This document shows positions 16,920-25,213 of a stretch of 52,158 nucleotides of DNA, piece by piece. How positions within the stretch are numbered: the first letter of the stretch is position 1; each line of letters starts with the position of its first letter. Made by a program: the position numbers and the translations under genes. This DNA is from CBCXVS01 sp965178525 (GTDB lineage: Bacteria > Tectomicrobia > Entotheonellia > Entotheonellales > Entotheonellaceae), in assembly GCA_965178525.1 (NCBI GenBank), contig CBCXVS010000010.1, positions 1 through 52,158 on the forward strand, in the 5' to 3' direction. The notes beneath the pieces were generated by a model that did not search any database, was not told the DNA's origin, and worked only from the letters and a program-made list of their open reading frames with translations.

Positions 16920-18521
16920 TTAGTTCCCCTCTGTCTGGGTCTTGGAGGGAGCAAGCTGCGCCGCACGCGGTTGCGCCGTTTCCTCCAGATAGGCCTGTTG
17001 CCGTTCCTGCATCTGGCCGACGTAATGGTTGACGGTCGGTTGGATACGCGACAGGAAGGGTTTGGGATAGAGGCCGATCCAGAACATCAGAATCACCAGC
17101 GGCAACATGTAACCCACCTGCCGCAGGTTCATATCTTGCATATTCTGATTGGCTTCCCCCACAGGGTCCCCAAACATGGTGCGTTGGAACAGCCAGAGCA
17201 TATAGGCAGCGCCTAAAATGATGCCGGTGACCGCGAAGACGGCATAGACCAGATTGGTTTTAAAAATCCCGATCAGGATGAGGAACTCGCCGACAAAACC
17301 GTTCAACCCGGGTAGGCCGATGGACGAAAACATGGTGATGGCGAAAAACACGGCAAATACCGGCACCACTCTGGACAAACCGCTGAATGCCGCGATTTCA
17401 CGCGTGTGCCGCCGCTCGTAGATGATGCCCACGAGCAAGAACAAAGCGCCCGTGGAGACCCCATGGTTGATCATCTGGATGATGCCGCCACTCACGCCTT
17501 CCGGGTTGAGCGCGAAGAGCCCGAGCATCAAGAAACCCATGTGGCTGACGCTGGAATAGGCAATGAGCCGTTTCATATCCACTTGCGCCATGGCGACGAG
17601 CGCACCGTAAATGATGCCAATAATGGAGAGCAGCGCGATAAAGCTGATCATCGTATGACTGGCGACCGGCAGTAAGGGTAGGCTAAACCGCACAAATCCA
17701 TACGTCCCCATTTTCAGCAACACGCCCGCCAGGACCACGCTGCCAGCCGTCGGGGCGTCGGTGTGCGCGTCCGGCAGCCAAGTGTGGAAGGGAAACATCG
17801 GCACTTTAATGGCAAAGCCAAGGAACAAGGCCAGGAAAATGAGCGCCTGGGCGGAGAGCCCGGCAAACACCGGCTCGTTCGGAACCCGCAAATTTTGGAT
17901 GAGTTCCATGACGTTAAAGGTAAGCTTCCCAGTGCCGTAATCCGGATTGCCATTGAGAAAATAGAGCGCCAGGATGCCCAAAAGCATGAACACCGAACCG
18001 AACAGGGTGTAGAGAAAAAACTTGATGGCCGAATACAGCCGCCGTCCGTGTCCCCAGATACCGATGAGAAAGTACATCGGCACCAGCATGATTTCCCAGA
18101 AAATGTAAAACAGGAAAAAGTCCAAAGCGACAAAGACACCCAGCATGCCCGTTTCTAAAAACAGAATGCAGACGTAATATTCTTTTAAACGTTCTTCAAT
18201 GTCGGAGTACGAACAGACCACCACGATAATGGAAATCAAGGTAGTGAGCATGACCAGTAAAATACTGATGCCGTCAACACCTAAATAGTAGGTGACGCCG
18301 ATGGAAGGGATCCAGTTGACTTGTTCCACCAATTGCATCTCGTGTGTGCCGAGGGAAAAATTGGCCCAGACGATCACGGAAAAGACGAAGGTGAGACCTG
18401 CAAAAATCGTGGCGACCCCTTTGATCATGCGAGAATCTTGGGCCGGAATGACCAGCATCAACAACAGGGCGCCAACAATCGGTGTGTAGGTCATGACGGA
18501 TAAGATGGGTGTCCCATCCAT
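16920..18521 (-). CDS. nuoM: NADH-quinone oxidoreductase subunit M, second copy
   Basis: A 533-residue antiporter-like subunit of complex I with about 14 transmembrane helices. Seen: FFLFYIFWEIMLVPMYFLIGIWG (helix 5 with the conserved Glu), VPMFPFHTWLPDAHTDAPTAGSVVLAG, IAYSSVSHMGFLMLG, and SSIGLPGLNGFVGEFLIL. The ATG at 18521 has AAGGAG eight bases upstream; the GTG three codons earlier is rejected. A charged tail of about 40 residues follows the last helix. It sits between nuoL2 and nuoN2 with tight spacing. Confidence 0.95.
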   Translation of the reverse strand: MDGTPILSVMTYTPIVGALLLMLVIPAQDSRMIKGVATIFAGLTFVFSVIVWANFSLGTHEMQLVEQVNWIPSIGVTYYLGVDGISILLVMLTTLISIIVVVCSYSDIEERLKEYYVCILFLETGMLGVFVALDFFLFYIFWEIMLVPMYFLIGIWGHGRRLYSAIKFFLYTLFGSVFMLLGILALYFLNGNPDYGTGKLTFNVMELIQNLRVPNEPVFAGLSAQALIFLALFLGFAIKVPMFPFHTWLPDAHTDAPTAGSVVLAGVLLKMGTYGFVRFSLPLLPVASHTMISFIALLSIIGIIYGALVAMAQVDMKRLIAYSSVSHMGFLMLGLFALNPEGVSGGIIQMINHGVSTGALFLLVGIIYERRHTREIAAFSGLSRVVPVFAVFFAITMFSSIGLPGLNGFVGEFLILIGIFKTNLVYAVFAVTGIILGAAYMLWLFQRTMFGDPVGEANQNMQDMNLRQVGYMLPLVILMFWIGLYPKPFLSRIQPTVNHYVGQMQERQQAYLEETAQPRAAQLAPSKTQTEGN

Positions 18522-18552
18522 GGCGTGCACTCCTTGCTCTCAAACCTTCGAC

Positions 18553-20625
18553 TTAGGTGACAATCAAATAAATCGTGGCAAACACAAAGACCCCGAGGGT
18601 CATGATCAACAGGTAATTTTGCACGATACCGGTCTGCACCAGACGGAACACCTGCGAACCGCTGCGCACCAAGACGCCGACACCGTTGACGGACCCATCG
18701 ACCACGAAACGGTCGATCAGACCGGACCAGTTCGCATAGAGACGCGTGAATTTGCCGAAACCATCGACGATGCCGTCGACAATCAGGCCGTCAAAACGCC
18801 ACAGCGCGTTCATCCCCCACATGATGGGCCTGACGATAAACGCGTCGTAGAACTCGTCCACATAGTATTTGTTCAGCAACACTTGGTGCGCAAAGGCAAA
18901 CTTGCCAGCTAATTGCTGGCTGCGCTCGGTGTAGAAGGCATCCACGCCGCCTTTCGTCCGTATCACGCCGTTCCAGAGCACATCCCAGGCCGCCCCGATC
19001 TTGGCGCCAAGACTTTGCCGCTGCTGCGGATTCGACAGGTAGAAATGGTAGGCCGTGAGGAATCCTCCCAGCGCGATCAGCGTCGAAAGAATCATCAGGA
19101 AAAAGTCCGGCCAGAGATGAAAAGCATGGTGTTTGCCGTGATGCATAGAGGCGAGAAATTTGTGAAACAGGCCATTCTCTGGGGGAAAGCCCACGACAAT
19201 CCCGCCAATCAAGGACAAAACGGCCAACACCTTCAGCGGTGTGAGCATGGACGATGGCGATTCATGCGGATGCACATGGTGGGTATCGAACCGTTCTTGG
19301 CCGAAGAAGGTCATAAAAAGCAGCCGGAACATGTAAAAGGACGTCATAAACGCAGCGCAGAGGGCCAGGAACCACCACAGTTCGGTGAGTCCGAACCCCG
19401 GACTTTTGATCGCCGACGTCAGAATTTCGTCTTTACTCCAGAACCCAGCAAACGGGAAGATACCCGCGATGGCGACGGTGGCCCAGCACATGGTCCAGAA
19501 GGTTCCGGGGATGTGCTTGTACAGGCCGCCCATGTTCCGCATGTCCTGCTCCTCGTGCATGGCATGAATGACGCTGCCGGCCCCGAGGAAGAGTAAGCCC
19601 TTGAAAAAGGCGTGCGTCATGACGTGAAACAGACCTGACGTAAACGCTCCTACCCCGCAGGCCAAAAACATGTAGCCGAGCTGGCTGACCGTGGAATAGG
19701 CTAGCACGCGCTTGATATCATTTTGCACCAGACCGATACTGGCGGCGAAAATGGCGGTAAACGCGCCGATTCCGGCCACCACGTGCATCGATATGGGGGC
19801 AAGCTCAAACAAGACCTGGCTGCGCACGACCATATAGACCCCGGCCGTCACCATGGTCGCCGCATGAATCAATGCACTGACCGGCGTCGGGCCTTCCATG
19901 GCGTCGGGCAGCCAGACGTACAGCGGCACCTGCGCCGATTTTCCCGCGGCCCCGACGAACAACAGCAGGGTGATGGCGGTGGCGACGCCGACGGCGATTT
20001 CGTGGTGATGCGCCTTGGCGAAGACCTCTTCATAACTCAGCGAACCCGTAGCCCAAAAAATTAAAAAGACGGCCAGGAGAAACCCGGCATCGCCGATGCG
20101 ATTGACGAGAAAGGCTTTTTTGCCGGCATCCGTGGCCGATTGCCGATCATACCAAAACCCGATCAGCAAGTACGAGCACAGCCCCACACCTTCCCACCCG
20201 ACAAACATCAGGAGATAGTTGTCGGCCAGAATCAGAATGAGCATCGACATCATGAATAGGTTGAGATACGTGAAAAAACGCGGATAGCCCGGATCGCCGT
20301 GCATGTAGCCGACGGAATAAACATGTACCAAAAAACCGACACCACAGACCACGAACAGCATGACGGCGGTCAGGGGGTCGACCATGAGCGCCATATCCGC
20401 TTCGAAAGCGCCGGCAAAGACCCACGTAAACCATTTGGCGTGAATCGGATGACTTGGATTAAAGATGATCCGAATAATCACGATCAGGGCCAAGATCAGG
20501 GAAATACCCACGGACCCCACCGCGACCAGATGCGCCCGTTCACGGGTGACACGACGTCCCAACAAACCGTTGATCAAAGCCCCCAGGGCCGGCAAGAGCG
20601 GTATGAGCCAGACGAGCAGTTTCAT
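18553..20625 (-). CDS. nuoL: NADH-quinone oxidoreductase subunit L, second copy
   Basis: A 690-residue complex I subunit, the distal proton pump. Seen: FVGWEGVGLCSYLLIGFWY, AQVPLYVWLPDAMEGPTPVSALIHAATMVTAGVY, KRVLAYSTVSQLGYMFLACG, and HAFFKGLLFLGAGSVIHAMHEEQDMRNMGGL. The last 200 residues contain the long amphipathic lateral helix region and a final transmembrane anchor. It is longer than the first copy (633 residues), mainly in the part around the lateral helix. The ATG at 20625 is preferred over a GTG at 20634. A gap of 100 bases separates it from nuoK2. Confidence 0.95.
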   Translation of the reverse strand: MKLLVWLIPLLPALGALINGLLGRRVTRERAHLVAVGSVGISLILALIVIIRIIFNPSHPIHAKWFTWVFAGAFEADMALMVDPLTAVMLFVVCGVGFLVHVYSVGYMHGDPGYPRFFTYLNLFMMSMLILILADNYLLMFVGWEGVGLCSYLLIGFWYDRQSATDAGKKAFLVNRIGDAGFLLAVFLIFWATGSLSYEEVFAKAHHHEIAVGVATAITLLLFVGAAGKSAQVPLYVWLPDAMEGPTPVSALIHAATMVTAGVYMVVRSQVLFELAPISMHVVAGIGAFTAIFAASIGLVQNDIKRVLAYSTVSQLGYMFLACGVGAFTSGLFHVMTHAFFKGLLFLGAGSVIHAMHEEQDMRNMGGLYKHIPGTFWTMCWATVAIAGIFPFAGFWSKDEILTSAIKSPGFGLTELWWFLALCAAFMTSFYMFRLLFMTFFGQERFDTHHVHPHESPSSMLTPLKVLAVLSLIGGIVVGFPPENGLFHKFLASMHHGKHHAFHLWPDFFLMILSTLIALGGFLTAYHFYLSNPQQRQSLGAKIGAAWDVLWNGVIRTKGGVDAFYTERSQQLAGKFAFAHQVLLNKYYVDEFYDAFIVRPIMWGMNALWRFDGLIVDGIVDGFGKFTRLYANWSGLIDRFVVDGSVNGVGVLVRSGSQVFRLVQTGIVQNYLLIMTLGVFVFATIYLIVT

Positions 20626-20725
20626 AGTGTGCACGATTCCCTAATCCTGACCGCGCTCCTCGCGAACGGCGCCGCTGCGACCCACACGTCACCCGAGACG
20701 TCCGACATCGGGAGCGATCAGCTAC

Positions 20726-21028
20726 TTACCATTTCAACAGGTTGACTTCATCGAGATTAAACGTGGTTTTGCCGCGATACAAGGCAATGACCAACGCGAG
20801 GCCAACCGCCGCTTCCGATGCCGCGACGGCGATGACGAAGAGGGTGAACACCTGGCCCCGCAAATCTTGTAAATAATGGGAAAAACTGATCAGTGTCACG
20901 TTCACGGCATTGAGGATGAGTTCGATGGACATGAGGACGATGACGACATTGCGCCGTGTCAAAACGCCGATGACCCCAATCATGAAGAGCAAAGCGCCAA
21001 ATGTCAGATAAAAAGGCAGTGGGATCAC
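20726..21028 (-). CDS. nuoK: NADH-quinone oxidoreductase subunit K, second copy
   Basis: A 100-residue, three-helix membrane subunit. Seen: the conserved glutamates in LMSIELILNAVNV (helix 2) and AVAASEAAVGLALVIALY (helix 3), which lie on the proton path of complex I. I chose the GTG at 21028 because it gives exactly the family length and GGAGGAAA lies just before it; the longer frame starts with a TTG that would place this ribosome site inside the gene. It lies 39 bases after nuoJ2. Confidence 0.92.
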   Translation of the reverse strand: MIPLPFYLTFGALLFMIGVIGVLTRRNVVIVLMSIELILNAVNVTLISFSHYLQDLRGQVFTLFVIAVAASEAAVGLALVIALYRGKTTFNLDEVNLLKW

Positions 21029-21067
21029 CGTTTCCTCCACATCCAATATACGTTACTTTGGGTTGGG

Positions 21068-21616
21068 TTAGACATCACGCGTCTCCGCCAGGGTGGCCGG
21101 CGCCTCAGGCGACGTCTGTTCCTCTGCGATCGCCGTGCTGCGCGCCAAGTAAATGGCGCCAACCATGGCAGCTAGGAGCACCAGCGAAGCGATTTCGAAC
21201 GGCAAGATATATTCCGAAAATACCAACGTCCCCACGGCTCGAGGCGTCCCTAACGGTTCACTAGGCGGGAGTTCTAAAGCGCTAAACGCCGAACCCGTGG
21301 CAATGATAATCCACAGGCCCGTGAGACCGGCCAGCACCACCGCCACGCTGCTTTGGCGGTTCCATTGCCGCAACTGTAACGAACGCGGGATATTGACCAC
21401 GAGACTGGCAAAGAGAAACAACACCATCACGGCCCCGGCATAGACCAAGACCTGTATGGCCGCCAGCAGCTCGGCGCGTAGGGTGACGTAGATGGCTCCA
21501 ACACAGAAAAACGTGAGGAGGAGAAACAACGCGGCATGAATGATATTTCGGTTGGTCACAACCATGACCGCCGAGATGACGCCCACAATGGCAAAAAAGA
21601 AAAAGAAAAAATACAT
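21068..21616 (-). CDS. nuoJ: NADH-quinone oxidoreductase subunit J, second copy
   Basis: A 182-residue membrane subunit with five transmembrane helices. Seen: FAIVGVISAVMVVTNRNIIHAALFLLLTFFCVGAIYVTLRAELLAAIQVLVYAGAVMVLFLFASLVV, the conserved first half of NuoJ with the pi-bulge helix (VYAGAVMVLFLF), and LPFEIASLVLLAAMVGAIYLAR near the end. AGGAGG lies eight bases before the ATG. It opens the second membrane-arm block (J2-K2-L2-M2-N2), 113 bases after nuoN1; a weak promoter candidate lies in that gap. Confidence 0.95.
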   Translation of the reverse strand: MYFFFFFFAIVGVISAVMVVTNRNIIHAALFLLLTFFCVGAIYVTLRAELLAAIQVLVYAGAVMVLFLFASLVVNIPRSLQLRQWNRQSSVAVVLAGLTGLWIIIATGSAFSALELPPSEPLGTPRAVGTLVFSEYILPFEIASLVLLAAMVGAIYLARSTAIAEEQTSPEAPATLAETRDV

Positions 21617-21652
21617 ACACGCCTCCTGCAGATGGGTCTCGGGAATGCAGCA

Positions 21653-21681
21653 ACGATAGCATAGCGCGTTGTCATACGCAA
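21653..21681 (-). promoter_or_regulatory. Weak candidate promoter for nuoJ2-N2
   Basis: On the minus strand, TTGCGT and TATCGT are separated by 17 bases in the 113-base gap between nuoN1 and nuoJ2. Each hexamer matches the sigma-70 consensus at four of six positions. This would let the second membrane-arm block be expressed separately, but the match is weak and read-through from upstream is as likely. Confidence 0.28.
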
Positions 21682-21729
21682 CTGTTTTCCCAGGTTTTAA
21701 GCTACGTGCTAAGGCCGGACTCGGATGCC

Positions 21730-23178
21730 CTAAAACAAGAGTTGTACCGAGTGTTCGGCCAGACGGAGCACACTACCTGGGAAGATACCCAGCAAGACGG
21801 TGCCGAGAGCGGTGAGACCCAAAATGGTTCCGGAGGTTGCCGACACACGCGTTCCGGCGCCATCGCCATTGGGCTCCCGCATATACATCAGCATCACCAC
21901 GCGGGCATAATAGACGACCGAGATGACACTCGTTAGCACACCGACCACAGCCAAGACGTAATGGCCATTTTGCACCGCAGCGCTAAAGATGTAAAACTTC
22001 CCGGCAAAACCCGCCGTCGGCGGAAAACCGGCCAGCGCAAACATAAAGAGCGCCATGGCTGCTGCCAAGAGCGGATGGGTGCTACTCAGTCCGGCATAAT
22101 CGCTAAACGCATAGTGGCGTTCGCCCTGCCGGCCCACGATGGTGAGCACGGTAAACGCTCCCAACGACATTAGGGAGTAGGCGACGAGATAATAGAGGAT
22201 ACTCGCGGCGCCCGGCGCATCGTGCGCGGCCAGGGCCACAAAGGCATACCCGGCGTGCGCAATGCTCGAATAGGCCAGCATGCGCTTGATGCTCGCCTGA
22301 GTGATGGCCACGATATTTCCGAGAATCATGGTAAAGGCGGCCAAGAGCGCAAAAATCGGTATCCAATTTTCATCCAGTGTGCCAAAGCCCTTGAAAAAGA
22401 CCCGTAAAAACGCGGCGAAGGCCGCCGTTTTCGGCCCGGCGGTCATGAACGCAGTCACCGCCGTCGGCGCTCCGTCATACACATCCGGCACCCACATGTG
22501 AAACGGAAACACTGCGACTTTGAACCCCAAGCCGACAATGAGCAGGGCCATGCCCACAAGGAGCATCGGAGCGCGTTCACCGCTCCCGAGGGCTTCGGCG
22601 AGTTGGAGCAGGTTGGTATGTCCCTGGGCGCCATAAATGGTGGCAATACCATAGAGCAAAATCGCCGAGGAAAAGGCCCCCAAAATAAAATATTTGAAGG
22701 CGGCCTCCTGCGAGCGTTGTTCCTGGTGGTGCAGACCGGCCAGGATATAGGTGGCAATGGAGAGTGTCTCGATGGCGAGAAACAGCGTCACGAGATCTGC
22801 CGCGGAAGCCACGAACATAAACCCAGTCGTAGCAAACAAGATCAAGGCATAATATTCGCCGGCCGCGATGTCCTCGCGGCGCACATAGCTGGCGGACATG
22901 AGCAGCGTCAAAATGGCAATCAGGATAAACGTGACGTGAAAAAAGACACCGAGATTGTCCACCACGGCCATGTCCATGAAAACGAGACGCGGTTCGCCCG
23001 CTTGCAGCATCGCAAACACCAGGGCCAGCAACAGCCCCACAATGCCAATGACCTCATTCACGTAGCGGCTACGGGGCGGCAAGAAGAGATCGATACTCAG
23101 AATGGCTAGACCCGTTGCGAGGACGATGAGATGGGGAAGAAGCGCGCCGGTACCCTGTAATAAAACCGTGCCGTCCAT
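21730..23178 (-). CDS. nuoN: NADH-quinone oxidoreductase subunit N, first copy
   Basis: A 482-residue antiporter-like proton-pumping subunit of complex I, about 14 transmembrane helices. Seen: LGFKVAVFPFHMWVPDVYDGAPTAVTAFMTAGPKTAAFAAF, KRMLAYSSIAHAGYAFVAL, and LAGFPPTAGFAGKFYIF. It lies about 20 bases after nuoK1 with TAGGAA before the ATG. It closes the first half of the locus. It and the copy at 15450 share family motifs but are widely diverged. Confidence 0.95.
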   Translation of the reverse strand: MDGTVLLQGTGALLPHLIVLATGLAILSIDLFLPPRSRYVNEVIGIVGLLLALVFAMLQAGEPRLVFMDMAVVDNLGVFFHVTFILIAILTLLMSASYVRREDIAAGEYYALILFATTGFMFVASAADLVTLFLAIETLSIATYILAGLHHQEQRSQEAAFKYFILGAFSSAILLYGIATIYGAQGHTNLLQLAEALGSGERAPMLLVGMALLIVGLGFKVAVFPFHMWVPDVYDGAPTAVTAFMTAGPKTAAFAAFLRVFFKGFGTLDENWIPIFALLAAFTMILGNIVAITQASIKRMLAYSSIAHAGYAFVALAAHDAPGAASILYYLVAYSLMSLGAFTVLTIVGRQGERHYAFSDYAGLSSTHPLLAAAMALFMFALAGFPPTAGFAGKFYIFSAAVQNGHYVLAVVGVLTSVISVVYYARVVMLMYMREPNGDGAGTRVSATSGTILGLTALGTVLLGIFPGSVLRLAEHSVQLLF

Positions 23179-23197
23179 AGTATTCCTATAATCCGCA

Positions 23198-23500
23198 TTA
23201 ATGCCGCATGAGGCTCAGGTGGTCGACATCGACGGTCGCTTTGCTCCGGTAGATAGCCAGAATAATGGCCAAGCCGACCGCGGCTTCCGCCGCGGCCACC
23301 GTGATGCTCAGAAAGACGAACACGTGCCCACCCATATCGCTCCACATCCGAGCGTACGCCACAAAACTGAGATTGACGGCGTTGAGCATCAGTTCGAGCG
23401 ACATCAGCATGATGAGGGCATTGCGGCGCATGAGCACGCCAATTGCCCCGGTAATAAACAGTATGGCGCTAACGACTAAGTAATTCGAAATGGGTATCAT
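23198..23500 (-). CDS. nuoK: NADH-quinone oxidoreductase subunit K, first copy
   Basis: A 100-residue, three-helix subunit. Seen: LIMLMSLELMLNAVNLSFVAYAR and TVAAAEAAVGLAIILAIYRSK with both helix-embedded glutamates. Start ATG preceded by AGGGGAT. It lies 13 bases after nuoJ1, in canonical J-K order, and is followed directly by nuoN1 rather than by nuoL, because L1 and M1 sit at the front of the locus. Confidence 0.95.
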   Translation of the reverse strand: MIPISNYLVVSAILFITGAIGVLMRRNALIMLMSLELMLNAVNLSFVAYARMWSDMGGHVFVFLSITVAAAEAAVGLAIILAIYRSKATVDVDHLSLMRH

Positions 23501-23513
23501 GCGTCTCTATCCC

Positions 23514-24002
23514 CTAGAGCGCCCTGCGCCTGGCCAGGATTACGGCGCCGATAATCGCAATCAGTAAGAGCACGGAAACCAGCTCAAACGGCAGCACATA
23601 TGGCCCGAACAACTGCGTGCCGACTCCCTGGATCGTGCCGAAGTCCGCCGAGGTTTCTGACGGGGTGCGAAGCTGCAGCAGCGTTCCGAATTTGATCACG
23701 GCCAGCAGGCCAATCACGCCAGCCATGATCCAGGCCGGCAAACTGCCTTCGCGCTCGTTCCCTTCCGGCCGCATGCTGAGCATCATAATCACGAATAGCA
23801 TCAGCACCATGACCGCGCCAGCATAGATCAACACCTGCAGAATCGCCACGAACGCCCCTTGCAACAGCGCATAAAAGCCGGACAGACAGAGCATGGTGAC
23901 AACGAGATAAATCGCACTCCCCATCGGATTGCGTTGCCACACAACCATGCCGCCGCAGAAGACACCCACGATCGCAAAAATCCAAAACAATAAGGTTTCC
24001 AT
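23514..24002 (-). CDS. nuoJ: NADH-quinone oxidoreductase subunit J, first copy
   Basis: A 162-residue membrane subunit with five helices: ILQVLIYAGAVMVLMLFVIMML is the characteristic NuoJ helix 3, and LPFELVSVLLLIAIIGAVILAR the last. Its ATG overlaps the TAA of nuoH (TAATG), so translation is coupled. In canonical operons nuoI lies between nuoH and nuoJ; here there is no room for it. Confidence 0.95.
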   Translation of the reverse strand: METLLFWIFAIVGVFCGGMVVWQRNPMGSAIYLVVTMLCLSGFYALLQGAFVAILQVLIYAGAVMVLMLFVIMMLSMRPEGNEREGSLPAWIMAGVIGLLAVIKFGTLLQLRTPSETSADFGTIQGVGTQLFGPYVLPFELVSVLLLIAIIGAVILARRRAL

Positions 24003-25099
24003 TATGTCACCAGGAGCACGATCACCGCCGTGATAAGAAGATTGACCAAGGCCAATTCGAACCAGACCTTCCAGCCCAGGCGCATGATCTGATCGTAACG
24101 GAAGCGCGGCAGGGTCCAGCGGATTACGAGCAGAATCCAGCAGCCAATGAGGACTTTGATCGAGAACGTCGCGATCTGGATCAGCACCACGAGCACCCGG
24201 GGAAGTTCCCAGGTACCCCAGCCAAAGGGCCAGACGAAACCGGCAAACTCGGGCGTGAACTGCAAGTACGGAAACTGCCAGCCACCGAAAAAAAGCGTCG
24301 TCGTGAGACCGGCGACAATGATGATTTCAACGAATTCGGCCAAGAAGAACATGCCGAATTTCATACTGCTGTATTCGACAAAATACCCGATGATTTCCGA
24401 TTCGCCCTCCGGCATATCAAACGGGACGCGCTTGTTCTCGGCTAACGCCGCGCCCAGAAACAGAAAGAACGCCAGCGGCTGCAGGACGATACCCCATTTG
24501 GGCAAAAATCCCCAGAGCAGCTCCCCCTGTTGCTGCACAATGACATCGAGCTGAGCCGACTGATAAATCATTAAAATGCCCAGAATCGATAACCCAATGC
24601 TCAATTCGTACGAAATCATCTGAGACGAAGCCCGCAATCCACCCAGCAGCGAGTAATTATTATTGGACGCCCAGCCCGCCAACATCGTGCCGTACACAGC
24701 AAGCGACGAAATGGCAAAGACGTAGACAATGCCCACATTCAGATTCGCCACCTGAAGGGGGACAGCCCGTCCGAAGAGGTTCACCGTCGGCCCAAATGGC
24801 ACCACGGCAAACACCACCAAGGCCGGAAAGAGCGCCGCCGCCGGCGCCAACGTATGCAAGGCGCGATGAGCCCCCTCCGGAATAAAATCCTCCTTGGTGA
24901 TCATTTTGATCCCATCGGCAAGCGGATGCAGCAGGCCCGCCAGCGTCAGTTTGCCCAGATTCGCCCGGTTCGGACCGACGCGATCTTGCATGACCGCACT
25001 CTGTTTGCGTTCGGCCCACGTCAGCAAGCCAGCCAGGCTGAGCAAGGCAAAGACTACCAACCCCGCTTTCACCAGCACGATTAGAAAGTCAACGAACAC
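24002..25099 (-). CDS. nuoH: NADH-quinone oxidoreductase subunit H
   Basis: A 365-residue membrane subunit that forms the quinone tunnel with NuoB and NuoD. Seen: TWAERKQSAVMQDRVGPNRANLG (first loop), LLHPLADGIKMITKEDFIPEGA, and NKRVPFDMPEGESEIIGYFVEYSSMKFGMFFLAEF, the conserved acidic quinone-site loop. Single copy in the window. It starts about 110 bases after nuoF, a gap filled by a heptamer inverted repeat at the place where nuoG normally lies. The conserved stretches that contact NuoB and NuoD are intact, arguing for a working complex. Confidence 0.96.
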   Translation of the reverse strand: MFVDFLIVLVKAGLVVFALLSLAGLLTWAERKQSAVMQDRVGPNRANLGKLTLAGLLHPLADGIKMITKEDFIPEGAHRALHTLAPAAALFPALVVFAVVPFGPTVNLFGRAVPLQVANLNVGIVYVFAISSLAVYGTMLAGWASNNNYSLLGGLRASSQMISYELSIGLSILGILMIYQSAQLDVIVQQQGELLWGFLPKWGIVLQPLAFFLFLGAALAENKRVPFDMPEGESEIIGYFVEYSSMKFGMFFLAEFVEIIIVAGLTTTLFFGGWQFPYLQFTPEFAGFVWPFGWGTWELPRVLVVLIQIATFSIKVLIGCWILLVIRWTLPRFRYDQIMRLGWKVWFELALVNLLITAVIVLLVT

Positions 25100-25118
25100 G
25101 CTGTGGGCTCCTTTGAAC

Positions 25119-25207
25119 AGCTATCAGCTGTCAGCTAAAAAAAGAAGATACGAGACTTCTGCTTCCAATTCTTTAGCTGACAGCTGACAGCTGATAGCTG
25201 ATAGCTG
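25119..25207. repeat. Heptamer inverted repeat (AGCTGAC/AGCTGAT type) between nuoF and nuoH
   Basis: The left arm AGCTATCAGCTGTCAGCT and the right arm, four tandem units of AGCTGAC/AGCTGAT, are reverse complements around a 38-base spacer containing ACGAGACTTCTGCTTCC. The right half, including flanks, is homologous to the sequence beside clpA (49223-49275). It can form a strong hairpin just after the nuoF stop, possibly attenuating transcription into nuoH. Confidence 0.8.
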
Positions 25208-25213
25208 AAAACT

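Noticed and set aside
18913..19596. 227-residue plus-strand frame opposite nuoL2
   Set aside because: Antisense shadow of a strongly conserved membrane gene; no ribosome site; His/Arg/Gln-rich translation typical of antisense frames.
25119..25207. Possible CRISPR array
   Set aside because: Units are 7 bases with no spacers of regular length and no cas genes; it is a tandem/inverted heptamer element.
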